A model generated the notes under the pieces. That model made no database searches. It worked only from the letters and a program-made list of their open reading frames with translations, and was not told the DNA's origin. Shown here one piece after another: positions 1 through 8,806 of a DNA stretch of 64,000 bases; the stretch's first letter is position 1, and each line of letters starts with the position of its first letter. The DNA is taken from assembly GCF_001690655.1 (NCBI RefSeq), contig NZ_LZHQ01000034.1, forward strand, positions 62,001-126,000. The letters are read 5' to 3'. The translations under genes and the position numbers were made by a program. This DNA is from Gilliamella sp. Occ3-1 (GTDB lineage Bacteria > Pseudomonadota > Gammaproteobacteria > Enterobacterales > Orbaceae).

Positions 1-84
1 TACGGTAGTAGTTTTACTTTCAGCTACATTACAACCAACAGTAATCATTATTGCTATTATGGTTGCAATATATTTTAAAGATTC
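1..84 (-). other. Possible N-terminus of a lipoprotein, no start codon seen
   Basis: On the minus strand a frame reads a short hydrophobic stretch (IATIIAIMITVGCN) with a lipobox-like VGC, then polar residues, and runs off the window edge. It follows directly after the decayed DUF459 gene in the same direction. No ATG, GTG or TTG in this frame lies between it and the preceding stop codon, so the start may be mutated and the gene dead. The product cannot be identified from about 28 residues. Confidence 0.25.
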
Positions 85-96
85 ACTATGAGTATC

Positions 97-1367
97 CTAT
101 AATTCTTTATAAAATATTTGTTCCATAGCGGCTTTAGCCAGAATTCTTTGACCAGCTATTGTAAAATGAATCCCATCATCAGTTCTTACTTTAATTTTTG
201 CTTTATCTGTTTCTATAAAATTACTAAACTTTTCATATGTACAACCAAATAATTCATTTGTTATTAAGAAATATTGTTGAATTTTTTCTAGTTCAGATCT
301 ATATAAATTATTTAGATAAGCCATTCCATTACTTAATTTTGGTTTACGCATACAAGCTGCTACAAGCCAAAGTACTTGGACATTATACTCTATAGCACTA
401 TTTAAAATAGATGCAATACGCAAACAGTATTGTTCTTCCCATAATTCAGATTTGAATTCAACATGTTTGATATAACCTTTTACACGAAAACCCCAAGGAT
501 CATTAGCACCAAGAAAACGACAAGTAATTTAATTGAAGAATCTGCAATTAAATTATCATTGATTGTTTTTGGCCAATTAAAAGCATTTGGATAAGCAAGT
601 CCTGTGCTCTGTTTTCTCAAATCAAGGCTTTTATTTTATACTGTTTTAAAAGAGCATTTTTTAACATATGGTGCAACACCTTGTATCAGTGAATCATCAA
701 CAAAAAACACTTTATCATTACTTGTTAATATGATAGGTAGCAGCTCGTGGTGTAATTTAATATTGTCTTGTATTTTTTCAGGATTATTTTACAATATGGG
801 CTTGGTTTCTGGTTGATTGCGATTGGTAGTATGAGAATATGTATTTGAATTGGAATCCATTTTACTACTTAATATTCATTTTTTGCTAATTTCCATGCTC
901 CTTTGTTTCTATAATTTCTTCAATTTTCTTATTTTGTTGCCCTTTTTATGCTCGACTACTGCTAACTTGGATTTTTTCTCATTAACAGGTAATACATCAT
1001 CAATCGGTTGAGTAAGCAAAACTGGGGACAGGGTTGTTACATTTTCTTGAAATTTTTACTATCACTTTTATTTTCTTCAAACTCTTTTGTCAAAATTTCT
1101 TCAGAAGAAATCGTATTACTGTCAAATAAATCTATATAATACGCCTGCTGACAATAAGTCAGTATTGATTTGTAATAAATCGCTATTAATGTAATGGCGG
1201 TAATCGACAATACCAACAATATATAGCTTGCTGATAAAGACTACTAGTAATAACATGTGTTTTTTACTTTGTCATTATCCTTTTGAGCTTTTTTTATGCG
1301 TGTTTTTATTCAGTGATTTATAACGTTGCCGTTTCAAATTAGATTTAGATTTTTTATATATCATCAT
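97..1367 (-). pseudogene. Broken DUF459 SGNH-hydrolase-like protein (acetylation partner of MBOAT)
   Basis: Remnants of a DUF459 (SGNH/GDSL hydrolase-like) protein are spread over three frames. The N-terminal basic tail starts at 1367 (MMIYKKSKSNLKRQRYKSLN) and hits a stop. The membrane anchor is read at 1219-1037 (LSITAITLIAIYYKSILTYC). The catalytic block begins with NDKVFFVDDSLIQGVAPY near 700, followed by an in-frame TAA and then KQSTGLAYPNAFNWPKTI near 580. A one-base frameshift falls near 525, between KLLVVFL and GANDPWGF. The intact tail VRTDDGIHFTIAGQRILA lies near 170. In the family, such proteins accompany MBOAT acyltransferases in O-acetylation of envelope polymers. This copy is clearly inactivated. 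Confidence 0.85.
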
Positions 1368-1369
1368 AA

Positions 1370-2268
1370 TTAAAAATTAGCGTAAATAAAATTTGGCATA
1401 CCTAATGGCGCAATATAAATAACTAACCACAAAATTACAATAAATACCAAAGGTAAATATAAATGCGGTATTTTAGTTAGCTGTATAATAAACCACTCAG
1501 TAAAATTTTTAACTATTGGATAGGTAAAGTAGATGAAACTAATAACCAAAAATGCTTCTGCATAGTGTGGTTCTATAAAGAAGTTATGCACTAATGCTGT
1601 CATATAATCTAATGCATCAGGTAAACTGTCGCTATTAAAAAATAGCCATGTAAAACAAACATAATGCCATGTCAATAAACGCGCCACCCAAGGCGAGCGT
1701 ATAGCTATCCAACCTTTTCCTAAATAACGATCACCAATGTTAAGTGCCACAATACCAATACCGTGACATGCCCCCCCTTAAATAATAAAATTAATGCCAG
1801 AACCATACCATGGTCCAGATAGTAACATTGCCAGCATGAAATTAATTTGTATCCGAATAAACCCTCGGCGGTTGCCTCCTAAAGGAATATAAATATAGTC
1901 GCGGATCCAACGAGATAAACTTATATGCCAGCGAGTCCAAGATTTCTCAAATTCATACTAAATAAGGAAGATTAAAGTTAATTGATAAGCGAAATCCTAG
2001 CAATAAAGGCAATACCTGTAACTAAATCTGTATACCCTGAAAAACTTAAATAAATTTGTATTGCATAGGCATAAAGACCTACAAGCAAATCAATCACACA
2101 AGTATAAATAAAAAGGATAAGCGAAAATTACCAGCTATAGCTGCCAACAAGAAGATAACTTGCTGTTAAAAGCAGGATGCTCTGTACTTTGGGCGATACT
2201 CGACATCCCCAATATAAGGCAAAGAAAGCGATAAAGAGTAAACCAAATTCAATAGATAAATAACTCAC
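1370..2268 (-). pseudogene. Broken MBOAT-family membrane O-acyltransferase
   Basis: A GTG at 2268 opens a frame reading SYLSIEFGLLFIAFFALYWG, typical of the first helices of AlgI/DltB-type MBOAT proteins, but it meets a stop after GSYSW. Further pieces follow (YLSFSGYTDLVTGIA near 2030) in shifted frames. An open C-terminal part (1750-1370) carries three or four hydrophobic helices, including HYVCFTWLFFNSD. A full MBOAT protein has about 460-500 residues; only about 300 codons remain, so there is a central deletion as well as frameshifts and stops. Its stop is two bases before the DUF459 start, so the two formed an operon. Confidence 0.85.
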
Positions 2269-2308
2269 TGCAATCTTTTTTATTTAACTGTATACTTTCC
2301 TGAAAGTT

Positions 2309-3292
2309 TTAGCCTATTACTTCGGATTGAGCAAGCACATTATAAACAATAAGTTCCTTATTCAATCCAGTAATAGCCAATAACTGGGTTCTTGCTTGTA
2401 ACCATAAATCATAGAGCGATGAAATTTTTTCATTACTTTTAGTTGCAAGCAGCCGAACTAATGGGACTTGATCACGATTAACAATAAAACGCCCCACTTT
2501 TTGCTTTGCTTTAAGCGCATCACTTAGTAATGCACAAAACCAAATAATTCGTTCAATAAAATCTTCACTATCAAAGGTTTTAGCCAGTTGCCAATAGTTA
2601 TTTTGTGGTACAACATCTAATAGATGATCACAGAATTTTTTTCGTTGTTGCCACTTTTCTGGCATTAGTAGTGCAACCGCTTTTAGCGGCGCATTTTCGC
2701 TCAATAATAACGCCGAGGCAAGTTCATTATCGTTGTATTGCTGACGGTGTAGTTTTTTTAACCATTCAATAGAGATTTCCAATTTTGGAACAGGTAAAAA
2801 ATAAGAAAAACAACGACTATGAATTGTTGGCAGTAATTTGCTGTTATGGTCATCACTTAAAATAAAATATGTGTTTTCTGGTGGCTCTTCTAAAGTTTTT
2901 AGCAATGCATTAGCGGCTGCTTCTGTCATTAATGCTGCGCGTTTTATCCAAATGACTTTATTACCACCCTGCTGAGATTTTTCATAAACTTTGTTTGATA
3001 TTTTACGGATCTGATCAATACCTATTGACTGTTTAGATTGTTCATTGGTTATCACATAATAATCAGGATGATAGTGAGACAAAAATAACTGGCAACTATG
3101 GCAGTTTAAGCACGGTTCCAATTGCTGTGAAGATTGACATAATAAACGGTTTGCAAGCATTGAAACAAACTCATCTTCACCACTGCCTTGAATATAATTA
3201 ATTAATAAAGCATGATGAGCCCGTTTATGTATAATTCCAGAAGCTAATTGCTGATAAGGCAACGAAAGCCAAGGATAGTCATTTAAGATCAT
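2309..3292 (-). CDS. holB: DNA polymerase III subunit delta'
   Basis: This 327-residue protein is the delta' subunit of the clamp loader, which opens the beta sliding clamp together with delta and DnaX subunits. The N-terminal AAA+-like fold contains a Cys cluster ([10 protein letters not shown], around residues 60-70) matching the delta' zinc site, the segment [17 protein letters not shown], and the sensor-like [11 protein letters not shown]. As in the family, there is no good Walker A, because delta' does not hydrolyse ATP. Length is close to the E. coli protein (334). Its start overlaps the tmk stop by four bases, so the two genes are translationally coupled. Confidence 0.95.
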   Translation of the reverse strand: MILNDYPWLSLPYQQLASGIIHKRAHHALLINYIQGSGEDEFVSMLANRLLCQSSQQLEPCLNCHSCQLFLSHYHPDYYVITNEQSKQSIGIDQIRKISNKVYEKSQQGGNKVIWIKRAALMTEAAANALLKTLEEPPENTYFILSDDHNSKLLPTIHSRCFSYFLPVPKLEISIEWLKKLHRQQYNDNELASALLLSENAPLKAVALLMPEKWQQRKKFCDHLLDVVPQNNYWQLAKTFDSEDFIERIIWFCALLSDALKAKQKVGRFIVNRDQVPLVRLLATKSNEKISSLYDLWLQARTQLLAITGLNKELIVYNVLAQSEVIG

Positions 3293-3930
3293 TCAATATC
3301 AACCTGTTTAGTTAACCATGTTGTTAAAATTTTTTCAATTTGCCCATTCACATTGTCAATTGATTTTCCAGCATCAACTGTAATGATGGTTTTATCTTGT
3401 TCGGCAAGTTCTAAATAACATTGACGAATTCGTTCAAAAAACGGCAATGACTGTTGCTCGATGCGATCGAGTTTGCCTCGAGATCTTGCTCGCATTAATC
3501 CTATTTCAGGCTCAATATCCAGATATAAAGTAAGATCAGGTTTAAAATCACCTAATACTTGTTCTTTCAATGTTAGCATAAATACTTTATCTAACTGACG
3601 CCCACCACCTTGATAAGCTTGTGTTGATAAGTCATGACGATCACCAATAACCCACTTACCAGCTTTAATTGCTGGCCTAATCACATTATCAATTAGCTGA
3701 ATACGTGCAGCATATAGCATCAGTAACTCGGCTTTGTCGGTCAAAGGATCATTATCCAAACCATTTTTAATAATATTGCGTAACGCTTCAGCAATCGGCG
3801 TTCCACCAGGCTCTCGGGTAAATTGCAAATCGCCAATATTGTGTTGATTCAAAATACGAGCAACGGTATTAATAGCCGTAGTTTTACCGGCCCCTTCAAG
3901 CCCTTCGATGACAATAAATTTGCCTGTCAT
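3289..3930 (-). CDS. tmk: Thymidylate kinase
   Basis: This 213-residue protein phosphorylates dTMP to dTDP with ATP in the dTTP pathway. Visible motifs are the P-loop [10 protein letters not shown] at residues 9-18, the TREPGGTP segment that binds dTMP, the [15 protein letters not shown] motif near residue 97, and an arginine-containing LID region ([14 protein letters not shown]). Length matches bacterial Tmk. It is the upstream gene of a tmk-holB pair, an arrangement common in gammaproteobacteria. The usual upstream mltG is absent here; about 600 bases of noncoding DNA and the CRISPR array lie in front of it. Confidence 0.96.
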   Translation of the reverse strand: MTGKFIVIEGLEGAGKTTAINTVARILNQHNIGDLQFTREPGGTPIAEALRNIIKNGLDNDPLTDKAELLMLYAARIQLIDNVIRPAIKAGKWVIGDRHDLSTQAYQGGGRQLDKVFMLTLKEQVLGDFKPDLTLYLDIEPEIGLMRARSRGKLDRIEQQSLPFFERIRQCYLELAEQDKTIITVDAGKSIDNVNGQIEKILTTWLTKQVDIE

Positions 3931-4539
3931 ACTAAATTCCTAATCTATTTATGATAAGCCTCTTTAATATCACGCTATTGTACGCTATTTTTGCAGATTA
4001 TTTTAACCTGCATTATTAATACTTTTTATAATATACCCAAAAGAACCTCATGAAACATTAAATAACATGTTTTTTATTACAAAAGAGGCAGAGTAATTTT
4101 ACGTGAATTGTGTGTTCACTTGTAGGAGATTTTCTCAACTATTTATTTTTTACGTTATTTTTTTGTAAAAAAACATTCAATAGTCTATACTGTTTAATGA
4201 TTAATTTAAACTTTGCGGTATTTTATTTGTTAATAACCTGTAAGGACCATCGTATAAATCAAAAATTCACTAAACCAATCTACAAAAAAACAAATAGAAA
4301 AGTTGAAAAGCATGATACATACGTTAAAGGAGAGGTGAAATATAATCAGTAAATATTTAGCGATTCAAAAGATAGAAACAAAAGCTTAAAGATTTATTCA
4401 CTTTTATAATACGGTTAAAAGACATAGGAAAAAATGCCTTATGAGTTTTCAGAAGATTATTTAACCATGAAATGTAAATAATCCGGCATATTCCTAAAAG
4501 AACAAAGCTATCTGCTAATATCAACTTCATATCATCAAG
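3931..4539. other. Intergenic stretch with no convincing gene
   Basis: This AT-rich stretch lies between tmk and the CRISPR array. An 80-codon frame exists on the plus strand (4110-4352), but its composition is what AT-rich noncoding DNA gives and it resembles no family I know. A strong Shine-Dalgarno-like run (aaaggagaggtgaa, near 4326-4339) sits before a short open stretch starting without ATG and ending within about 15 codons. It may be the stump of a lost gene. Confidence 0.5.
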
Positions 4540-4812
4540 CAGTTTACCCCTGTGGGGACTGAGAACATATCGTTCTGAGATAAGAGTTATATTTCTTATT
4601 CGGTTTATCCCTGTGAGTACAGGGAATACCAACACATAGATTATGATAAAGTGAAAGATAACGGTTTATCCCTGTGAGTACAGGGAATACATCTTTTTCC
4701 TTTTGTTCCAAGTGCAATTTTTCGGTTTATCCCTGTGGGTACAGGGAATACTTGTTTAAATTTAAATAAATTAGCTTTGTAGGCGGTTTATCCCTGTGGG
4801 CACAGGGAATAC
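4540..4812 (-). CRISPR. Type I-E CRISPR array, five repeats and four 32-bp spacers
   Basis: Four good 29-bp repeats lie at 4601-4629, 4662-4690, 4723-4751 and 4784-4812. A fifth, degenerate copy with 8 mismatches lies at 4540-4568. All four spacers are exactly 32 bp. On the minus strand the repeat ends in GGGATAAACCG, as in type I-E, so transcription runs right to left from a leader beside the cas2 remnant. The repeat can form a 6-bp stem (CCCTGT/ACAGGG) with a tetraloop for Cas6e cleavage; the degenerate distal copy cannot. The two leader-proximal repeats differ from the two inner ones at the tetraloop (GGGC, GGGT versus GAGT, plus strand). Confidence 0.97.
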
Positions 4813-4903
4813 TAAATGTAGATAATTGTTTTATTTACATTTATATTTTTGTCAAATTCTACCAGATTTTTTATTTTTTTAAAGAAAATTAATTTATTGA
4901 TTT
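4813..4903 (-). promoter_or_regulatory. CRISPR leader
   Basis: An AT-rich stretch of 91 bp lies between the first repeat (4812) and the last readable codon of the cas2 remnant. A TTGACA box on the minus strand (4855-4850) with weak A/T hexamers about 16 bases downstream could be the array promoter. No IHF site was recognised with confidence. Confidence 0.55.
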
Positions 4904-5178
4904 TTAAAAGATAAAAAAGGCCAATCTTAATCTATCTAGATCTACCAGAACTCTTCTGTTTCGCCATAGGTTTGGAAGTCAAATTCTGATTCGGTATTAG
5001 TCGCTCAAGCAAGAATAATATTAACGTATTTAATTAATTCAATTAGTTGCTGCCATATCATTTCTCTAATCGGTCTTGATATATCTTCGATGTAAACTCC
5101 CGCGCTAATTTCTAATAACCAAATAGCTAAACGCCCCTTAGTCTAGGTGGTATATTCTCAGCAACAACACATACTCAT
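4904..5178 (-). pseudogene. cas2: Broken cas2 (type I-E CRISPR adaptation nuclease-fold protein)
   Basis: The minus strand starts MSM at 5178, then loses one base. The original reading VVAENIPPRL continues in another frame, shifting again to RLAIWLLEISAGVYIEDIS and REMIWQQLIELIKYVNIILA, all typical of Cas2 type I-E. An in-frame TGA interrupts before ATNTESEFDFQTYG. A further shift leads to LVDLDRLRLAFF and a stop at 4904. At least three frame breaks and one stop mean no Cas2 can be made. The position after cas1 and before the leader is the standard one. Confidence 0.9.
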
Positions 5179-5668
5179 TAGAGGATCGGCAAGTGATTTA
5201 AACTCTGGGATTGCTGGAGGCAAAATGTCATCAGGTGGTAATAGTGGTTCTATAAGGCATGCAATACGTACTTCACAATCAGGATCTGGGATTTATTAGC
5301 TGCTATTTCAAAAGCTTTGGGATCGTAATTTCTCCCATACCATTTAACATGATAACGTTTAGCTAGTAATGTGTAGATTTCACGTAATCGAGAACCTTTT
5401 ATACTTCGGAGTTGATCTACCGAACGCCTGCGTCCCCCACCCAAACAAATAATGTGCCAACTATTGCTGCCAATTGTACAGCAGCATGAGACACTCTTGT
5501 TCCCAGTTCTTGCATCATACAGGCAATAGAGTTGACGAGTATATGAGTTCTCACACCGTTTTTATCAAAAAATACAATACACCATCTAAAACATTAATTT
5601 GTCCATATTGTAAAATATCATTAATATTCTATTTTTAAGGGAATAGGTTTAATTGGAATATACGCCAT
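5158..5668 (-). pseudogene. cas1: Broken cas1 (type I-E integrase) with internal deletions
   Basis: Start ATG at 5668, 11 bp after cas6e, reads MAYIPIKPIPLK and then shifts frame. KNGVRTHI and ELGTRVSHAAVQLAA follow, then VGTLFVWVGDAGVR ends in TAG. The neighbouring frame continues as GGGRRRSVDQLRSIKG, so the segment that normally joins these two Cas1 blocks is deleted. NYDPK is then fused directly to AFEIA, skipping the stretch that in intact Cas1 carries the metal-binding His and Asp residues. The tail PDPDCEVRIACL is again shifted. About 510 bp remain of the roughly 920 expected. The gene is dead. Confidence 0.92.
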
Positions 5669-5679
5669 TTTAGTTTCCC

Positions 5680-6351
5680 CTATTGATAACGTTTGATCAA
5701 AAATAATCCACAACCAAATCCTTTACTTTTACCAATTCCTTGATGAAGTGTATCTAAAAATAGGTGAGGATCAGTAACTGTTAAAATCCCTTTAAAATCA
5801 ACACTAGTATAAGTAATTGGATTCAAATTTTTTCGCTTATTAAATTGATGTTGATAAAACCCTAAAATATTACAGCTTAGTTGCTGTTCAGCATTTTTTA
5901 TCAGTGAAAACCCTTTTTTCTCGCCTTGTTTAATCAACCAATTTAGTGCAGCTTTATTTTGTAAAACGTTCATTTTTACCGATGATAACCCTTGTTGCTT
6001 AGCTAATAGTCTCGCATTTGTCATCACGTCAGATCGTTTACCATTTTTAAAAATAACAGGGTTTGCACGCAGTGAAAAAATTAATTTTATACCACTAGTT
6101 AGTTGCGGTGAGTAGGGTTTTGTTTCTACAAAAAATAATGGATGAGTGGTCACTGGCTCTACTTGAGATAATAAATAATATTGCCTGCTTTTTTTTGTTT
6201 GTTCTTCACGAAACAAAAAAGTTCGTTTTTCTTGATTCGGAAAAAGTTGCCACAGCCATTGATGAATCGCATATTGACCAGCATACAGCATCTTTTGTTG
6301 CATTACATAAGGGAGCACATCCAGTTTCAAGGTAACTCGAGAAAAATACAT
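5680..6351 (-). CDS. cas6e: Cas6e/CasE crRNA endoribonuclease
   Basis: This protein cuts the CRISPR precursor RNA at the base of the repeat hairpin and stays bound to the crRNA 3' end in Cascade. The 223-residue protein starts MYFSRVTLKL and has the conserved HQWLWQLFP block whose His (residue 30) corresponds to the catalytic His of the family. The C-terminus carries the glycine-rich GIGKSKGFGCGLF loop typical of RAMP proteins. The start follows the cas5e stop with no gap. No frameshift or stop is present, in contrast to cas1 directly downstream. Confidence 0.95.
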   Translation of the reverse strand: MYFSRVTLKLDVLPYVMQQKMLYAGQYAIHQWLWQLFPNQEKRTFLFREEQTKKSRQYYLLSQVEPVTTHPLFFVETKPYSPQLTSGIKLIFSLRANPVIFKNGKRSDVMTNARLLAKQQGLSSVKMNVLQNKAALNWLIKQGEKKGFSLIKNAEQQLSCNILGFYQHQFNKRKNLNPITYTSVDFKGILTVTDPHLFLDTLHQGIGKSKGFGCGLFLIKRYQ

Positions 6352-7095
6352 CTATTCGCTCCTTCTTAAATATCCTGAATATTGTAGGCGAGGTTTAAAA
6401 TGCCAATGATTACGGTTTATTGGTTGATCTTGTCGACACTGAATTTTAATCACTTCAAAATCGGCATATTGATCTTTATGTTCCCAATAATATTCATCAG
6501 CAACGCTATTTAATAAATTATTAATGACAGGATCATGTTGATGATATTGTTGATAATGGTTATCAGCAAAAATAAAAGCATCACAAAGTTTCCCTTTATA
6601 AACAACAGGTGATAAAGGTAATGCCAATGGTGAGTTTTTTCTACCTATATATAATGGGAAAACAGGTGTTAATAATGCCTGCCGTATTTGTTCAACACAA
6701 TACGGTGCACCTGCGGTCTCTGTCATCACAATTTGATAATAAATATCGTTATAATACTCACGCTGTGAAAGTAAAGTTTCTAACTCATTGGGACTGCGAC
6801 AAATTTCATCAAAACGAGTATATAATGATGCTTTTTTATTAGTTTTGGGGACTTGAACAGTTTGGTAATCACTAAACCAACTGCTCTTTGCTCTAAATAT
6901 ACGTATAGCAAATTGATAATGCTGATTAAAAATATTAAGTTTTTTGTCTTTGCGCCGAATTCCAAGCGCTGCAGCCACTAATCCTAGTAACGCTGAGCGA
7001 GAAGGAATAGCATTGCTGTGGCGAACCTCGCCAACTGCGGGTTCACCCCATGATGTTAGTGGCGCATAAATTTGAAAAATAAGATGTTTTATCAT
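6352..7095 (-). CDS. cas5: Cas5e/CasD Cascade subunit
   Basis: Cas5 binds the 5' handle of the crRNA in the type I-E surveillance complex. The 247-residue protein shows the family opening (IFQIYAPLTSWGEPAVGEVR), followed by SNAIPSRSALLGLVAAALGI with the IPSRSAL segment typical of CasD. A later block reads FPLYIGRKNSPLALPL. It lies 12 bp after cas7e and abuts cas6e. The reading frame is intact over its full length, slightly longer than E. coli CasD (224). Confidence 0.94.
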   Translation of the reverse strand: MIKHLIFQIYAPLTSWGEPAVGEVRHSNAIPSRSALLGLVAAALGIRRKDKKLNIFNQHYQFAIRIFRAKSSWFSDYQTVQVPKTNKKASLYTRFDEICRSPNELETLLSQREYYNDIYYQIVMTETAGAPYCVEQIRQALLTPVFPLYIGRKNSPLALPLSPVVYKGKLCDAFIFADNHYQQYHQHDPVINNLLNSVADEYYWEHKDQYADFEVIKIQCRQDQPINRNHWHFKPRLQYSGYLRRSE

Positions 7096-7107
7096 CTTGA
7101 TTACTCC

Positions 7108-8172
7108 TTATTTTTGCGCAACAAAATCTAATGCAGCTGTTAAGTCTCCTTCTCCCTTTTCGGTATTGAGCACATAACGAGTGTCGGCACATTGACCATA
7201 GACTTTATCAAATTTATCGAGTTGTTGTTCTAAACGTTCAATAGCATCATTCAACATATTTTCGCTACGGATTGGATTAAAATAAGCAACGGCTAGAGAA
7301 CGAGGTTGCTGAGCGCCTTTTTCAATTAATAAATAGGAGGTATAAGCTCGTGATGCAAAGCTATTTTGCATGCCAGTTGGTGCAACTTTTGCTGACGCTT
7401 CGGTCAAAGCCTTCAATGTTTTTTCAACCAATACTTCATCGCCATTTAGGTTTTCAAGTAATAAATCACGGCTAATGCAAATGTAGGTATAAAACAGTGC
7501 AGAGGCAAAACCTCGTTCACCTAAATGCGCTGAGCCTGCATCTTTTTCCTTATTATTTAAATCATCCACCGCTGTAAAAAAGTCATCCTCAATTGTAACG
7601 GTGCTAACTCCCAAAGCATGAGATACTTGGCAAGCGGCTTCAATATTATATGCTGGGCTATCGGCTAACATTCGTCCAAATAAAGCAATATCAATGCTGC
7701 TATTTTCTTTACGGAGTAATTTAACTTCAGCATCTGTTGGTTCACGTTTTTCATTAATTAATATTTCCACTAACTGCAAAATGGCCTGCTTTTCATTGCT
7801 ACTAATGTGCACCAACTGCTCAATATCCAAATTATCCAGAGGATCTTTAGGGAATTTTTCATTTTTTACTTTACCAAATTGTGCTGCAATTTTAATTGCA
7901 CTCGCTTTAGCAATTTTATCAGAAACGCCTTGCTGAACCATTGGTTCATAAATCCATAGTCTTGCAAATTGACGAGTGCGTGTTCCTATATTGTTACTTA
8001 AGGATTGATAAAAACAATCAGAGTTTCGCCATGCCCTTTTTAAACTTTGTGAAGAGATACGTAAACGATCACTATTACCCATTTTCGCTGTTTTTGGTCG
8101 ACCAAGATCATCACGATTTAAATTAGAAGGAGGATAAGCAGTTAACAAGTGCAATTGAATAAATGTTGTCAT
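7108..8172 (-). CDS. cas7: Cas7e/CasC Cascade backbone subunit
   Basis: Six copies of Cas7 normally form the crRNA-binding spine of Cascade. The 354-residue protein opens with LHLLTAYPPSNLNRDDLGRP, the characteristic CasC start, followed by RISSQSLKRAWR. Further conserved parts are KDAGSAHLGERGFASALFY, APTGMQNSFASRAYTSYLL and a C-terminal AALDFVAQK. Length equals the family norm (about 350-365). ATG at 8172 is 20 bp after the cse2 stop with GAGG-type spacing in front. No lesions were seen. Confidence 0.96.
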   Translation of the reverse strand: MTTFIQLHLLTAYPPSNLNRDDLGRPKTAKMGNSDRLRISSQSLKRAWRNSDCFYQSLSNNIGTRTRQFARLWIYEPMVQQGVSDKIAKASAIKIAAQFGKVKNEKFPKDPLDNLDIEQLVHISSNEKQAILQLVEILINEKREPTDAEVKLLRKENSSIDIALFGRMLADSPAYNIEAACQVSHALGVSTVTIEDDFFTAVDDLNNKEKDAGSAHLGERGFASALFYTYICISRDLLLENLNGDEVLVEKTLKALTEASAKVAPTGMQNSFASRAYTSYLLIEKGAQQPRSLAVAYFNPIRSENMLNDAIERLEQQLDKFDKVYGQCADTRYVLNTEKGEGDLTAALDFVAQK

Positions 8173-8192
8173 TGTTGTTATTCCTTAGAGGT

Positions 8193-8795
8193 TTATTTAG
8201 TCGAATAGTAATCCATTGCCCAACGAACAGATTGGCGTTCAAATGGATTGATATCTAGAGATAAATTTTGTAGTCGATTATACCCCTCTTGTACCCACAA
8301 AAAGATTCCATCAGCAAGTGAAAAGAGGTTTACACCATTTTCACCACGTAATTTGACCGCACGAATCAGTCGATGGCAAAACTCTTCTGGTGTTTTACTA
8401 CTTTGTAATTGTTCAAAACGTAATGGAGATATAATTTTATGTTCTCCACCTTTTGCTTTTTCACTTAATTGTGCAGCAAAGGAGGTTTGTTCATTATTAG
8501 CATTAGCAAAAACAGCAACCGAAACAAATATTGCCAATGCTTGTTGATAAAAAGGGGATTGAGTTAATCTGTGAATATCATTAAATAGTGCATTGGCTAA
8601 ACAATAATACCCTTCTTGTAACATGACCCCAAAAGGTAATGTAGCTCGACGTAGTTCAGCGCGTAATTTTCTCCCGCTATAAGTGTTACCATTAAAACTA
8701 TATGACCTTTGTTGCAACATTGAAAACCATTCATTTACACATTTTCTATGGCTTTCATTTAAAATAACCGTTTTTTTCATAACATTGCCTGACAT
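8193..8795 (-). CDS. cse2: Cse2/CasB Cascade small subunit
   Basis: Cse2 dimers stabilise the R-loop by holding the displaced strand in type I-E Cascade. I place the start at the ATG at 8795 because AGAGGG sits six bases in front of it; an upstream TTG at 8816 would overlap cas8e. The 200-residue product contains RKLRAELRRATLPFGVMLQEGY and PLRFEQLQSSKTPEEFCHRL, which match the helical Cse2 core, and ends FERQSVRWAMDYYS. It is longer than E. coli CasB (160). The frame is intact. Confidence 0.92.
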   Translation of the reverse strand: MSGNVMKKTVILNESHRKCVNEWFSMLQQRSYSFNGNTYSGRKLRAELRRATLPFGVMLQEGYYCLANALFNDIHRLTQSPFYQQALAIFVSVAVFANANNEQTSFAAQLSEKAKGGEHKIISPLRFEQLQSSKTPEEFCHRLIRAVKLRGENGVNLFSLADGIFLWVQEGYNRLQNLSLDINPFERQSVRWAMDYYSTK

Positions 8796-8806
8796 ATTAT
8801 TCCCTC

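Noticed and set aside
604-816. 70-codon plus-strand frame
   Set aside because: It is the antisense of the DUF459 pseudogene blocks (NDKVFFVDDSL and neighbours).
4110-4352. 80-codon frame on the plus strand before the CRISPR array
   Set aside because: Low-complexity hydrophobic and Lys/Asn-rich sequence as expected from AT-rich noncoding DNA, no good ribosome site, no family resemblance.
4357-4635. 92-codon minus-strand frame overlapping the CRISPR array
   Set aside because: It reads through a repeat and a spacer; no coding features and explained by the array.
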